Shown: positions 43,186 to 52,558, counted from the stretch's first letter. The stretch: DNA of 64,000 nt from an uncultured Caldimonas sp. (GCF_946480305.1 NZ_CAMLJQ010000001.1:186001-250000), one strand, 5' to 3'. A program made the numbers and translations. Notes: generated by a model from the sequence alone, not told the origin.

Positions 43186-44403
43186 ATGCGTGGCGAGCGT
43201 TGGTGGACGCACCCTTGGGTGCTGGTGGTGGCCGGTGGCCTGATCATGGGCATGGCGCTCGGCATCCGGCACGTGCAGGGCCTGTTCCTGATGCCGGTGA
43301 CGATGGACCGCGGCTGGACGCGCGAGACCTTTGCTTTCGCGATCGCGGTGCAGAACCTCGTGTGGGGGCTGGCCCAGCCCTTCACGGGCATGGTGGCCGA
43401 CCGCTACGGCTCGCTGCGGGTGATCGCGGCCGGCGTGCTGCTCTACGCGCTGGGCTTGGTGCTGATGTCCCAGTCGCACACCCCCGTGCAGTTCACGCTG
43501 AGCGCCGGGCTGTGCATCGGCGTCGCGCTGTCGGGCACGTCGTTCGGGGCGATTTACGGCGCGCTGAGCCGCATCGTCTCGCCGGAGCGTCGCAGCTGGG
43601 CCCTGGCAACGGCGGGGGCGGTGGGCGGCTTCGGCCAGTTCGCGATGGTGCCGGCCACGCAAGGGTTGCTCGAATCGATGGGGTGGGCGGCCACGCTGAT
43701 GGCCATGGCCGTGGTCGTGGCGATGCTGCTGCCGCTGGCGCTGCCCTTGAACGACCGTGCACCCGGGAGCGGTGCGGGCACTGAGATGTCGCTGTCCGCC
43801 GCGCTGCGGCAGGCGTTCGGGCACGGCGGGTTCTGGCTGCTGAACTTCGGCTTCCTCGCCTGCGGCTTCCAGCTGGCGTTCATCGCGTCGCACATGCCGG
43901 CCTACCTGCTCGACAAGGGACTGACACCGCAGCATGGCGTGGTGGCGCTGGCCCTGATCGCCGTGACCAACGTGCTCGGCACCTATGCCTGCGGCCCGCT
44001 GGGCGCGGTGTACCGCCGCAAGCGGCTGCTGGCGATGATCTACCTGCTGCGCACCGCGGCGATCGCGCTGTTCGTGATGCTGCCGCTCAGCGCGGCCACG
44101 CTGTACGGCTTTTCCATTGCGATGGGTCTGCTGTGGCTCGGTACGGCACCGCTGACCAACGGGCTCGTGTCGCAGATCTTTGGCGTGCGTTACGTGGCCA
44201 CGCTGTTCGGCTTCGTGTTCTTCAGCCACCAGCTCGGCTCCTTCCTGGGCGTGTGGCTGGGCGGCCGGCTGTTCGAGACCACCGGCTCCTATGACGTGGT
44301 GTGGCTCGGCGCGATGGGCCTCGGGCTGCTGGCGGCCGTGTTGCACTGGCTGGTCGACGATCGCGAACTGGCGCGCATGCCGGTGCCGGCCACCGCTGCG
44401 TGA
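43186..44403 (+). CDS. MFS transporter, monocarboxylate/OFA-like
   Basis: This 405-residue protein has 12 membrane helices in the MFS pattern, starting WVLVVAGGLIMGMALGIRHVQGLFLMPV and including DRYGSLRVIAAGVLLYALGLVLMS. The layout resembles monocarboxylate or oxalate/formate-type transporters. I use the ATG at 43186, six bases after AGGAG; the frame is open to 43093. A LysR gene is divergent, so uptake of an organic acid under LysR control is a reasonable inference. Confidence 0.86.
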   Translation: MRGERWWTHPWVLVVAGGLIMGMALGIRHVQGLFLMPVTMDRGWTRETFAFAIAVQNLVWGLAQPFTGMVADRYGSLRVIAAGVLLYALGLVLMSQSHTPVQFTLSAGLCIGVALSGTSFGAIYGALSRIVSPERRSWALATAGAVGGFGQFAMVPATQGLLESMGWAATLMAMAVVVAMLLPLALPLNDRAPGSGAGTEMSLSAALRQAFGHGGFWLLNFGFLACGFQLAFIASHMPAYLLDKGLTPQHGVVALALIAVTNVLGTYACGPLGAVYRRKRLLAMIYLLRTAAIALFVMLPLSAATLYGFSIAMGLLWLGTAPLTNGLVSQIFGVRYVATLFGFVFFSHQLGSFLGVWLGGRLFETTGSYDVVWLGAMGLGLLAAVLHWLVDDRELARMPVPATAA

Positions 44404-44437
44404 GGCTCACGAGCCCGCGGCGCGGAGCCGCAGGGCG

Positions 44438-46150
44438 TCAGAACGTTTCCCAGTCGTCGGCGCCGGCTGCCACCAGCTCGGCCTTGGGCGGACGCACCGG
44501 CACGGCAGGCGAGGGGGCCGGTCGTGCGGCGCCCGGTTTCGGCGCCGCCGGGGCCGCAGCAGCGGTTGGGGTCGGGGCTGGTTTGGCCGTCGCGTGCGCA
44601 AGCTTGAACACGGCCACCGCCTCCACCAGTTGTTGCGCCTGCTGGCGCAGGCTCTCGGCTGCGGCCGCGCCTTGCTCCACCAGCGCGGCGTTCTGCTGCG
44701 TCGCCTGGTCCATCCGCATGACGGCCTCGCTCACCTGCGCCACGCCGGCACTCTGCTCCGTGCTGGCGGAACTGATCTCGCCCATGATGTCGGTGACCCG
44801 CTGGATCGCGCTCACGATGTCGCGCATCGTGGCGCCGGCCTGGTCGACCAGCGCGGTGCCTTGCTCCACGCGCTCGACGCTGGTGGTGATCAGGGTCTTG
44901 ATTTCCTTTGCCGCTTCGGCGCTGCGCTGCGCCAGGCTGCGCACCTCGCCCGCCACCACCGAGAAGCCACGTCCCTGTTCGCCGGCACGCGCTGCCTCGA
45001 CGGCAGCATTGAGCGCCAGGATGTTGGTCTGGAAGGCGATGCCGTCGATCACCGCGATGATCTCGGAGATCTTGCGCGAGCTCTCGTTGATGCCTTGCAT
45101 CGTCTCCACCACGCGGCCGACGACCTCGCCGCCTTTCACGGCCACGCTGCTCGCGCCCTGAGCCAGTTGATTGGCCTGCCGCGCGTTGTCGGCGTTCTGG
45201 TTCACCGTGGCGCCGAGTTGCTCCATCGAGGCGGCCGTTTCCTCCAGTGTGGAAGCCTGGTCCTCGGTGCGCGAGGACAGGTCGCGGTTGCCTTGCGCAA
45301 TCTGCGCGCTGGCGGTCGCCACGCTGTCGGCATTGCCGCGCACCGAAGCGACGATGCGGGTGAGCGAGGTCTGCATCGACCCCATCGCGGCCAGCAACGG
45401 ACTGAACTCGTCGCGCGCGGTGTCGACGACGGCTTGCGTGAGGTCGCCGTCGCGCACCCGCTCGGCCACGGCCTGCGAGGCGGCGATGCGGCGCTTGAGC
45501 AGCCGCTCGATGTAGACCGCAAAGCTCAGCAAGCCCAATGCAATGGCGGCCACCATGCCGACCAGTTCGTTGCGCGCCAGCCGGGCTTCACGGCGCACGT
45601 ACGCCAGCTCCCGCTCGAGCGCGGCAGCCTGCCCGGCCCTGGCCGCGGCAAGCTGCTTCAGCAGCTCGTCGAGCGCTGGAATGGTGCGGGCCTGAAGCAT
45701 CTTGAAAGCCTCCTCCTTCTGCGCGTTCTCGACCAGCTGGATGTTGCCGGAGGCGGCTTGCCAGAACTCGGTGGTGAGCGGGGCGAACTTCTCGAACAGT
45801 TCGCGCTCGGCCGGCGTGCTCATGCCGCGCTCGAACTCCGCGAACCGGGCCTCCACGTGCTTGCGCGTGGTGTCCAGCTCCGCGAGCGTGGCGTCGAGCT
45901 GCTCGGGTGTTTGCACCAGCATCGCATGGCGCACCTGCAAGGAGGCACGCGTGATGTTCAGCTCGATGTCGGCAATGCGCTGCAACTGCGGCACACGCGC
46001 CTCGCCCGCGGCCTGGGTCAACGTGTCGGCCTGGGTCATCTGCAACCAGACCAGCACCGCCAACGCCGCCAGGCCGCCGATCAGCAGCAGGCAGACCGCA
46101 TACAGCCGCTTGGCAATGCCGAGGGCTCCGGAGAGTTGTCGCACGCGCAT
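44438..46150 (-). CDS. Methyl-accepting chemotaxis protein with WETF tail
   Basis: The 570-residue chemoreceptor has a membrane helix near 13-36, a helical periplasmic four-helix-bundle ligand region (about 40-185), a second helix near 190-208, HAMP (about 210-265) and the signalling coiled-coil with [34 protein letters not shown] as the hairpin tip. The tail is Pro/Ala-rich and ends DDWETF, which matches the NWE(T/S)F docking pentapeptide for CheR/CheB of Tar and Tsr except for Asp in place of Asn. GGAG is six bases before the ATG. The ligand is unknown. Confidence 0.95.
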   Translation of the reverse strand: MRVRQLSGALGIAKRLYAVCLLLIGGLAALAVLVWLQMTQADTLTQAAGEARVPQLQRIADIELNITRASLQVRHAMLVQTPEQLDATLAELDTTRKHVEARFAEFERGMSTPAERELFEKFAPLTTEFWQAASGNIQLVENAQKEEAFKMLQARTIPALDELLKQLAAARAGQAAALERELAYVRREARLARNELVGMVAAIALGLLSFAVYIERLLKRRIAASQAVAERVRDGDLTQAVVDTARDEFSPLLAAMGSMQTSLTRIVASVRGNADSVATASAQIAQGNRDLSSRTEDQASTLEETAASMEQLGATVNQNADNARQANQLAQGASSVAVKGGEVVGRVVETMQGINESSRKISEIIAVIDGIAFQTNILALNAAVEAARAGEQGRGFSVVAGEVRSLAQRSAEAAKEIKTLITTSVERVEQGTALVDQAGATMRDIVSAIQRVTDIMGEISSASTEQSAGVAQVSEAVMRMDQATQQNAALVEQGAAAAESLRQQAQQLVEAVAVFKLAHATAKPAPTPTAAAAPAAPKPGAARPAPSPAVPVRPPKAELVAAGADDWETF

Positions 46151-46226
46151 CGAGGGCTCCGCAAATGTGGATTCCTCCGATATCGGCGCGAAATTCGCAC
46201 ACTTGACCCCGGCCCGACCGCCGGCT

Positions 46227-46691
46227 TCAAGCTGGCGACGACAGCGACCGCACGACCGGCTTCGGCGGCGACGAGGACAACACCACCGAGGTGACCACGG
46301 CACCGTAGCGCGCCAGGTCGTCCACCACCTGCTGCAACTGCGCGGCCTTGCCGACCAGCACCTTCAGCACGAAGCAGTCTTCACCGGTGACGCGGTGGGT
46401 TTCGAGCACGTGGTCCATGCGGTCGAAGGCTTCGAGGCAGCTGCGCATCTGGGCATGCGTGGTGCGCAGCCGGATCAGCGCCATCAACTCCAGCCCCAGC
46501 GCGTGGGGGTCCACGCGCACCCCCCAGCCCTGGATGACGCCGCTGTCTTCAAGCGCGCGCACCCGTTCCGTGACCGCGGGCGCCGACAGACCCACCTGCC
46601 GCCCGAGGTCGGCCCAGGTGATGCGGCCGTCTTTTTGCAGGATCTCCAGGATGCGCCAGTCCTTGGCATCCAGCCCGGGCTTCGATTCCAT
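46227..46691 (-). CDS. Lrp/AsnC-family transcriptional regulator
   Basis: This 154-residue protein has the Lrp winged helix at residues 5-65 ([42 protein letters not shown]) and a C-terminal RAM ligand-binding domain (about 70-150). It probably responds to an amino acid. GGAG nine bases upstream fixes the ATG at 46691; the frame is open above. It is divergent from the RBBP9-like hydrolase gene, a possible target. Confidence 0.93.
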   Translation of the reverse strand: MESKPGLDAKDWRILEILQKDGRITWADLGRQVGLSAPAVTERVRALEDSGVIQGWGVRVDPHALGLELMALIRLRTTHAQMRSCLEAFDRMDHVLETHRVTGEDCFVLKVLVGKAAQLQQVVDDLARYGAVVTSVVLSSSPPKPVVRSLSSPA

Positions 46692-46822
46692 CGTCAGCGG
46701 CTCCGTATTGCTTCGATTCGTTGGTGGCGTGGCGCATGTTCCTTCGGTGCGTCCTGTACCGCCCGGCGGCCGCTGCCTAGACTGCAACGCATTCGCCAAG
46801 ACACACCAGGAAAGGAAAAAGC

Positions 46823-47371
46823 GTGCGAAGCGTACTGATCGTGCCGGGAATCGGCAACTCCGGGCCAGGGCATTGGCAAACGCAGTGGGAGCGGCAGGAG
46901 TCCGGGCGCTTCAAGCGCATCGAGCAGGCGGACTGGGAACGGCCTCATGAGCCGACGTGGAGAGACACGTTCGTGCGTGCCGTCGAGCGCGAGCCGGAGC
47001 CGGTCGTGATCGTGGCCCACAGCCTGGGCACGCTGCTCTCGGTGCTGGCCGTGCCTGCCTGCGAGCACAAGGTCGCCGCGGCCCTGCTCGTGTCGGTGCC
47101 GGACCCCGCGGGGGCCGCCTTTCCGCGGGCCGAGGCAACCGGCTTCGATACGGTGCCGCGCCGCCGGCTGGGCTTTCCGTCGCTCGTCGTGATGAGCAGC
47201 AACGACCCTTATGGCAGCGTCGAACACGCCCGGGAACTGGCGCAGTGCTGGGGCAGCGAGTTCACCTGCATCGGGGAAGCAGGGCACATCAATGCGAGCA
47301 GCGGGCTCGGCGACTGGGCGCAGGGGCGGGCATTGCTGGACAGGCTGATCGATCGGGTCGCGACCGTTTGA
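46823..47371 (+). CDS. RBBP9/YdeN-family serine hydrolase
   Basis: The 182-residue alpha/beta hydrolase begins at a GTG after AGGAAAGGAAAAAGC. It shows VPGIGNSGPGHWQTQWE at the N-terminus, the nucleophile elbow VVIVAHSLGT (catalytic Ser), VMSSNDPYGS (Asp), and EAGHINASSGLG (His), all diagnostic of the RBBP9 family. The family cleaves esters or peptides with unknown natural substrate in bacteria. It is divergent from an Lrp-type gene, and a separate unit begins downstream. Confidence 0.92.
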   Translation: MRSVLIVPGIGNSGPGHWQTQWERQESGRFKRIEQADWERPHEPTWRDTFVRAVEREPEPVVIVAHSLGTLLSVLAVPACEHKVAAALLVSVPDPAGAAFPRAEATGFDTVPRRRLGFPSLVVMSSNDPYGSVEHARELAQCWGSEFTCIGEAGHINASSGLGDWAQGRALLDRLIDRVATV

Positions 47372-47440
47372 GAGCAACGCCTTGCCAGTCCGACTGCAGC
47401 CCCCGCGATAGTTGACAGCTCGTGTCTTCCCGCACCTGGC

Positions 47441-47469
47441 TTGTTCAAGCCGGTTGCGGCAACTATGGT
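47441..47469 (+). promoter_or_regulatory. Promoter candidate for the small-protein/radical SAM unit
   Basis: TTGTTC and TATGGT are 17 bases apart, the usual spacing for a housekeeping promoter. The spacer contains the perfect palindrome GTTGC-G-GCAAC (47453-47463), which may be an operator. The ATG of the small gene follows 26 bases after the -10 region, with AGGAGG before it. Confidence 0.4.
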
Positions 47470-47495
47470 CGTTCTTACATGCTCAGGAGGACACC

Positions 47496-47906
47496 ATGGA
47501 CACCCAGGACTTGCGGCCGGGCGACCCGGTCAACCCGTGTCACGACGATCCCACGTTGCGGGTGCGCGCTGCCGGCAGCGGCGGCGCTCCGGCGGATCTG
47601 GTGCGGTCCACCGGCTACACCAGCCGCGGCTACGTGCAGCACTTCCTGCCCGACCGGGAGGTGAACCTCGCGCAATTGAACAAGGCCCTGGCCGACGTGT
47701 TCGGGGAACCGGCGCTGCGCATGCTCGACATGAAGCTGACCATCGACCCCGAGTACTGGATGCAGCTGTGCGGCAATCCCTGGAGCGGCAACGTGTACCA
47801 GTACCGGTTCTTCGCGCCCAGGCAGAACGAACTGGACGAGGTGGCGCGGCTGAGCGCGGAAGTGCAGCGCCTGTCCGCCGAGGTGCAGGCCTTGAGGCAG
47901 GGCTGA
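47496..47906 (+). CDS. Unrecognised small protein coupled to radical SAM enzyme (136 aa)
   Basis: I do not recognise a family. The start is fixed by a near-perfect AGGAGG five bases before the ATG. The N-terminal part is polar with a Gly/Ser stretch (AAGSGGAPADL). The middle is aromatic-rich (STGYTSRGYVQHF, then PEYWMQLCGNPWSGNVYQYRFF) and has two Cys. The end is a short coiled-coil (LSAEVQRLSAEVQALRQ). No signal peptide or membrane segment is present. The stop is directly followed by the GTG of the radical SAM/SPASM gene, so the two are translated together; it is the best candidate for a substrate or partner of that enzyme. Confidence 0.7.
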   Translation: MDTQDLRPGDPVNPCHDDPTLRVRAAGSGGAPADLVRSTGYTSRGYVQHFLPDREVNLAQLNKALADVFGEPALRMLDMKLTIDPEYWMQLCGNPWSGNVYQYRFFAPRQNELDEVARLSAEVQRLSAEVQALRQG

Positions 47907-49154
47907 GTGCTTGGCGAGCCTGTCATGCAGTTCGTCAACATCGTCAAGCCCACGCACATCTGCAACCTCGACTGCACGTACTGCTACAACGACGATGTGC
48001 GCGACCCGGTGATGCGTGCCGGGACGCTGCACCGCACGATCGAGCAGACCTTTGCCTATGTGCGCGCCACCCCCTCGATGCGCGGGGCCGAGTTCATCTG
48101 GCACGGAGGCGAGCCCACCGTGGCGGGCCTGCCGTTCTTCGAGCAGGTGGTGGCACTGCAGCGCGAACTGGCCGATGGCATCGGCTGGCAGAACTCGCTG
48201 CAGACCAACGGCGTGCTGCTCGACGACCGGTGGATCGACTTCCTCGTGCGCGAGCAGTTCTCGTTGAGCATCTCGCTCGACGGACCGGCCCACATCAACG
48301 ACCGCTACCGCGTGACGCACCGGGGGGACGGCAGCTTCGAGCGGGTGTTCAGGGCCGTAGAGCGCGCCCGGGAGGCGGGCCTGCCGTTCGGCGTGTGCAT
48401 GGTGCTGAGCGAAGCCACCGCGCCGCACGTGGACGAGATCTACGACTTCTTCTCCAGTCACGGCCTGCCGTTCAATGTAATTCCGATGACCCGTTCGGGC
48501 GCCGCTCGCGACCGCTTCGACGACATCGGCCTCGACGCCGACGGCTACGCCCGCGCCTGGACGCGCATGTACGACCGCTGGCTCGACTCGGGCGACGAGG
48601 GCGGTTACGTCTATGTGCAGGACTTCGCACTGAAGACCCGCGCGATTGCCTCGGGCAAGGCGGCCGATTGCATCGGGCTGTCCAACTGCTCGCACTTCAA
48701 CGTCTCGACCGATCCGGTGGGTGACGTCTACCCCTGCGCGTCGCTGTCGGGCAACTCGGCCATGTGCTACGGCAACCTCACCACGCACAGCCTGGCGGAG
48801 TTGCTCGACACGCCGCTGGCGCGCTCGCTCAAGCACCGCACGGTCGATCCGCAGTGCGCACAGTGCAAGTGGCAGCATGTGTGCCACGGCGGTTGCGCCG
48901 CCCGCGCGTACAAGTTCCATGGCGATCCGCACCAGCGGGACCGCTACTGCCCGGGGCTGTTCCAGATCTACGAGCACATCGAGCGGCGGCTGCGCGAGCG
49001 AGGCCTGCCGACCGGGCTGCGGCACCCGCTGCACATGTCGGACGGGATAGACGCCGTAACCTACGATGCGCTCGCGGGCCCCATGCCGGCGTCCGGGAGC
49101 ACGCCTCACCGCGTCATCCCGGTGCGCACGCTGGCCGCGACCGACGGGCGCTGA
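47907..49154 (+). CDS. Radical SAM/SPASM peptide-modifying-type enzyme
   Basis: The 415-residue enzyme has the radical SAM core with CNLDCTYCYND (C19, C23, C26, CX3CX2C), EFIWHGGEPTV, LQTNGVLLDD and LSISLDGPAHINDRYR. The C-terminal SPASM domain is Cys-rich (VYPCASL, SAMCYG, PQCAQCKWQHVCHGGCAAR, RYCPG) and can bind auxiliary Fe-S clusters. This class matures ribosomal peptides and sulfatases. The GTG at 47907 follows directly on the stop of the small protein gene, with AGGCAGGG upstream; an ATG at 47925 is the alternative. No known RiPP precursor motif or exporter is nearby, so the target is undefined. Confidence 0.9.
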   Translation: MLGEPVMQFVNIVKPTHICNLDCTYCYNDDVRDPVMRAGTLHRTIEQTFAYVRATPSMRGAEFIWHGGEPTVAGLPFFEQVVALQRELADGIGWQNSLQTNGVLLDDRWIDFLVREQFSLSISLDGPAHINDRYRVTHRGDGSFERVFRAVERAREAGLPFGVCMVLSEATAPHVDEIYDFFSSHGLPFNVIPMTRSGAARDRFDDIGLDADGYARAWTRMYDRWLDSGDEGGYVYVQDFALKTRAIASGKAADCIGLSNCSHFNVSTDPVGDVYPCASLSGNSAMCYGNLTTHSLAELLDTPLARSLKHRTVDPQCAQCKWQHVCHGGCAARAYKFHGDPHQRDRYCPGLFQIYEHIERRLRERGLPTGLRHPLHMSDGIDAVTYDALAGPMPASGSTPHRVIPVRTLAATDGR

Positions 49155-49170
49155 TTCCGCGCGCACCCCT

Positions 49171-49205
49171 AACAAGCAGGGTGTCGAGCCTGCTGTTGCT
49201 TTGTT
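49171..49205 (+). terminator. Probable Rho-independent terminator after the radical SAM gene
   Basis: AACAAGCAGG and CCTGCTGTT pair as a nine-base stem with one bulged A and an eight-base loop, followed by GCTTTGTT. The stem is modest and the T tract is mixed, so I rate it as a candidate. It separates the radical SAM unit from the acetyltransferase gene. Confidence 0.45.
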
Positions 49206-49277
49206 ACGGTGCCTCCCACGCTCCGTGGCTCGCACAGCGGTGCCTGCGACCCCCTTGCTTCTTTTCGTCCATTGCTG

Positions 49278-49775
49278 ATGTCGCCTTCGTCTGATCAAAG
49301 CCCGTCCAATCCCGCCATCTCCGTCAAGCTGCTCGGCCTGCCCCACCTCGCAGAGATGCGTGGCCTGCTTGCCATGTTCGGCCAGGCCTTCGAGGACGTA
49401 CCCACGTACACCTCGCACCAGCCTGACGATGGATACCTCAAAACGCTGTTGACGAGCGATACCTTCGTCGCGCTGGCAGCGCTGGAGGGCGACGCGGTGG
49501 TGGGCGGGCTGGCCGCCTACGTGCTGCCGAAGTTCGAGCAGGCGCGTTCGGAGATGTACATCTACGACCTGGCCGTCGCCGAGACGCACCGCCGCCAAGG
49601 CATTGCCACAGCCTTGATCGAGGCGTTGAAGCGGATCGCGGCTGCGAGAAACGTCTACGTGATCTTCGTGCAGGCCGACCACGGAGACGATCCGGCGATC
49701 GCTCTCTACACCAAGCTCGGCGTGCGGGAAGACGTGCTGCATTTCGATATCGACCCGGCAAACGCGCATCGATGA
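49278..49775 (+). CDS. GNAT acetyltransferase related to AAC(3)-I
   Basis: This 165-residue GNAT protein closely follows the sequence of aminoglycoside 3-N-acetyltransferase type I (AAC(3)-I) from memory: [70 protein letters not shown], and [24 protein letters not shown]. The CoA-binding loop RRQGIATA is intact. Family knowledge suggests acetyl-CoA-dependent acetylation of gentamicin-type aminoglycosides; whether this chromosomal relative does so, or has another amine substrate, is not shown. No integron integrase is in the window. The start at 49278 is the first in-frame ATG near the conserved region. Confidence 0.85.
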   Translation: MSPSSDQSPSNPAISVKLLGLPHLAEMRGLLAMFGQAFEDVPTYTSHQPDDGYLKTLLTSDTFVALAALEGDAVVGGLAAYVLPKFEQARSEMYIYDLAVAETHRRQGIATALIEALKRIAAARNVYVIFVQADHGDDPAIALYTKLGVREDVLHFDIDPANAHR

Positions 49776-49799
49776 CGGTGCAGCGTTGCTGCGGGCAGA

Positions 49800-51221
49800 T
49801 CACGCGGCGAGCTGCCGCAAGTCGTCGAGCCATTGCGCATAAGCGGCCTCACGCTCTGACCCGGGCAAGCGCAGCAGCGCGGCCGGATGCCACGTCACGA
49901 GCACGGGCGTGCCGTCGGCCCGCGGCAGCCACTGGCCACGGTATTCGGCAATGGACACGCGCCGGCCGAGCAACGCCGCCGCCGCCGTGGCTCCCAGCGC
50001 CACCACGCGCGCGGGCGCCACGCTGCGCAGTTCGTGTTCGAGCCATTGCGCACAGGCCTGCACCTCCTGCTGGCCGGGCGTTTTGTGCAGCCGCCGTTTG
50101 CCTCGCCATTCGAACCGGAAGTGTTTCACCGCGTTGGTGAGATAGAACTGCTCTCGCGCGAGGCCGAGTTCTGCGAGCGCCCGGTCGAGCAACTGCCCCG
50201 CGGGGCCGACGAAGGGGCGGCCTTGCAAGTCTTCGACGTCGCCGGGTTGCTCGCCGACGAGCATGGTCGGCGCGTGGGCAGGGCCTTCGCCCCAAACGGT
50301 CTGCGTGGCATGTCGTGCATGAGGGCAGGCAAGGCAGCCCGAAGCAGCCGCTTTCGCCTCGTCGGTCGTGGCCGCCGCCGGCACCTGCCACGCCGGCAGC
50401 TTGCGCAGCGGCACACTGGGCGGCTGCTCGACCATCGCCTCAGCACGAGCCGCCGCGGCAGCAGCCAGCGGCGCGATCAGGCGCGCTTCGGGCAGGTTGT
50501 GCCAGTACTTGCGGGGCATCTCGCTGCACATCGCATCGAGCTTGAGCCGCGCGGGGTTGAAGATGCTCTCGTAATAGGTCAGCCAGAGCTGCTCGTGGGC
50601 GTCGCCCTGGCGCACGATGTCGCCGCGCCGCGCACCGGGGCCGATGTGCAGTTCGCGCTGACGCCAATGCAGGCTGCGACGCGGCGTGAAGATCGACCAC
50701 TGCATGCCGGCGAAGCGGCGGGCGAAGAAGGGTGCCACTTCCTCTTCGATGTAGTGCTCGGGCTCGAACCAGGCCACGTAGTGCGAGCCGTGCGGTGAAG
50801 CGCGCTCGGTGAAGCGCACGAAGGCTTTCATCTTGTGCAGGTCGCGGCGCACGCTCTGGGCCAGGGCTCGCAGGCGCAGGCGGTCCGCGTCGAGCGGGTC
50901 ATGGCGCAGCTCGGGTGTTGCGATCAGGCGCGTGAGCAGACGGTAGGCCAGCGCAAAACGTTGCGGGTCGCTGTGCAGCAGCGCGTGCTGCGTCAGTTCG
51001 ATGAAGGCCGCAGGCACCCGTGGCGCTGGGGTCGCGGCCGGATCGGTGGTCGGCTGCGCGGCGGAGATCGACTCGAACAGCGCCGAGGTCGGATCGTCTT
51101 CGTCGGGCACCAGCCAGCTGACGTCCTGCGCGGCCACACGCTGCGCCAGCAAGCCGCGCGCGGCTCTGCGCCAGCCGCTCACGTCGGCGGGGTGCGCAAG
51201 CAGAACATGATGCGCCGCCAT
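49800..51221 (-). CDS. UdgX-type uracil-DNA glycosylase fused to a TIGR03915-type domain
   Basis: The 473-residue protein joins an N-terminal DUF4130/TIGR03915-like domain (about 1-250, LSWLVPDEDD, HKMKAFVRFTE, HYVAWFEPEHYIEEEVAPFFARRF) to a C-terminal UdgX glycosylase (about 290-470). The latter has VGEQPGDVEDLQGRPFVGPAGQLLD and the UdgX loop GKRRLHKTP with His379, the residue that in UdgX forms a covalent bond to uracil-containing DNA. TWHPAALLR closes the fold. The ATG lies ten bases after the stop of the radical SAM gene, so the pair forms an operon. The fused architecture is known, but its biological role is not settled. Confidence 0.9.
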   Translation of the reverse strand: MAAHHVLLAHPADVSGWRRAARGLLAQRVAAQDVSWLVPDEDDPTSALFESISAAQPTTDPAATPAPRVPAAFIELTQHALLHSDPQRFALAYRLLTRLIATPELRHDPLDADRLRLRALAQSVRRDLHKMKAFVRFTERASPHGSHYVAWFEPEHYIEEEVAPFFARRFAGMQWSIFTPRRSLHWRQRELHIGPGARRGDIVRQGDAHEQLWLTYYESIFNPARLKLDAMCSEMPRKYWHNLPEARLIAPLAAAAAARAEAMVEQPPSVPLRKLPAWQVPAAATTDEAKAAASGCLACPHARHATQTVWGEGPAHAPTMLVGEQPGDVEDLQGRPFVGPAGQLLDRALAELGLAREQFYLTNAVKHFRFEWRGKRRLHKTPGQQEVQACAQWLEHELRSVAPARVVALGATAAAALLGRRVSIAEYRGQWLPRADGTPVLVTWHPAALLRLPGSEREAAYAQWLDDLRQLAA

Positions 51222-51231
51222 GGCCGCGACG

Positions 51232-52488
51232 TCAGAACAGCGAAGCCTGTCGGGCGGCGGGGCGCAGGCTCGCGGCGAGGGCTGCGGCATCCGGCTCGCC
51301 GCGCGGACGGTGGTCGCTCAACTCGACGAAAGGCAGCACCTTGCGCACCGGCACGCGCAGGCGCTTGAGGTCGTCGGTGCGCAGGCGCCGCACCCGCCGG
51401 CTGGCGAGCAGCCGTTCGACCGCCTTGACGCCCAGGCCTGGCACGCGCAGCAACAGCTCGCGCGGGGCGCGGTTCAGATCGACCGGGAAGCGCTCGCGGT
51501 GGCGCAGCGCCCATGCCAGCTTGGGATCGATGTCGAGATCGAGCATGCCGTCAGGTGCCCCGGCGATCTCGGTGGCATCGAACCCGTAGAAGCGCATCAG
51601 CCAGTCGGCCTGGTAGAGCCGGTGTTCGCGCTCCAGCGGCGGTGCCTGCAGCGGCAGCGCGCGCGAGGCATCGGGAATGGGACTGAACGCCGAGTAGTAC
51701 ACGCGCCCGAGCCGGTAAGAGGCGTACATGGCGCCGCTGGTCTCGAGGATGGTGCGGTCGTCGGCTTCATCGGCCCCCACGATGATCTGGGTGCTCTGGC
51801 TGCGGGCGAAAGCGGGAGCAACCGCGGGGGCAGGGGGCAGGCCAGCCCCGGCCCGTGGGGCGGCAGGGCGCTGCTGCTCGCGGGCGTCGTCGATCAGCAG
51901 CTTCAGCCGAGCCATCGAGCGGCGGATGCCGGTCGCGTTTTTCTCGGGCGCGAGGGTGGCCAGCGCCTGCGGCGTGGGCAGTTCGAGGTTGATGCTGAGC
52001 CGGTCGGCATGACGACCGGCTCGCGCCAGCAGCTCCGGACTAGCGTCTGGAATGGTCTTCAGATGGATGTAGCCCCGAAAGTCGTGCTCCTCGCGCAGCA
52101 CCCGCGCCACCTCGACCAATTGCTCCATCGTGTAGTCGGCGCTGCGGATGATGCCGGAGCTGAGGAACAGGCCTTCGATGTAGTTGCGGCGGTAGAAGTC
52201 GAGCGTGAGCTGCACCACCTCGTCGACGGAGAAACGCGCGCGCGGCACGTTGCTGCTGACACGGTTGACGCAATACAGGCAGTCGTAGAGGCAGAAGTTC
52301 GTCAGCAGCACCTTGAGCAGCGAGATGCAGCGGCCATCGGGTGCATAGCTGTGGCAGATGCCCATGCCTTCCGTCGAGCCGATGCCGGTACCGGAAAGCG
52401 AGTCGCGGGGCGCGGCGTTGCTGGATGCACAAGAGGCGTCGTACTTGGCGGCGTCGGCCAGGATGGCGAGCTTTTGGCGGAGATCCAT
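51232..52488 (-). CDS. DNA modification/repair-type radical SAM protein (TIGR03916-like)
   Basis: The 418-residue protein has a radical SAM core with NFCLYDCLYC (C66, C70, C73, CX3CX2C). Earlier conserved Cys lie at about 20 and 45, YAPDGRCISLLKVLLTN leads into the motif, and FLSSGIIRSADYTMEQLVEVARVLR follows. The C-terminal region has a helix-hairpin-helix (LLLRVPGLGVKAVERLLASRR), which binds DNA. These are features of the TIGR03916 'putative DNA modification/repair' family that travels with UDG-fused partners. It is preceded by a LexA-type box. The ATG at 52488 has no strong ribosome site; the frame is open to 52656. Confidence 0.88.
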   Translation of the reverse strand: MDLRQKLAILADAAKYDASCASSNAAPRDSLSGTGIGSTEGMGICHSYAPDGRCISLLKVLLTNFCLYDCLYCVNRVSSNVPRARFSVDEVVQLTLDFYRRNYIEGLFLSSGIIRSADYTMEQLVEVARVLREEHDFRGYIHLKTIPDASPELLARAGRHADRLSINLELPTPQALATLAPEKNATGIRRSMARLKLLIDDAREQQRPAAPRAGAGLPPAPAVAPAFARSQSTQIIVGADEADDRTILETSGAMYASYRLGRVYYSAFSPIPDASRALPLQAPPLEREHRLYQADWLMRFYGFDATEIAGAPDGMLDLDIDPKLAWALRHRERFPVDLNRAPRELLLRVPGLGVKAVERLLASRRVRRLRTDDLKRLRVPVRKVLPFVELSDHRPRGEPDAAALAASLRPAARQASLF

Positions 52489-52558
52489 GGTGTGCTTGGG
52501 CAGGCGGGGTGGCAGCACGATGGAAAGCCGGGTCGCCATGTACTGCGTGATGAAAATA

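Noticed and set aside
49170..49206. TAAC...GTTA imperfect inverted repeat upstream of the AAC(3)-I-like gene, resembling an integron attC site.
   Set aside because: It is only 37 bases, shorter than typical attC sites, the end does not fit GTTRRRY, it precedes rather than follows the gene, and no integrase is present; a terminator explains it better.
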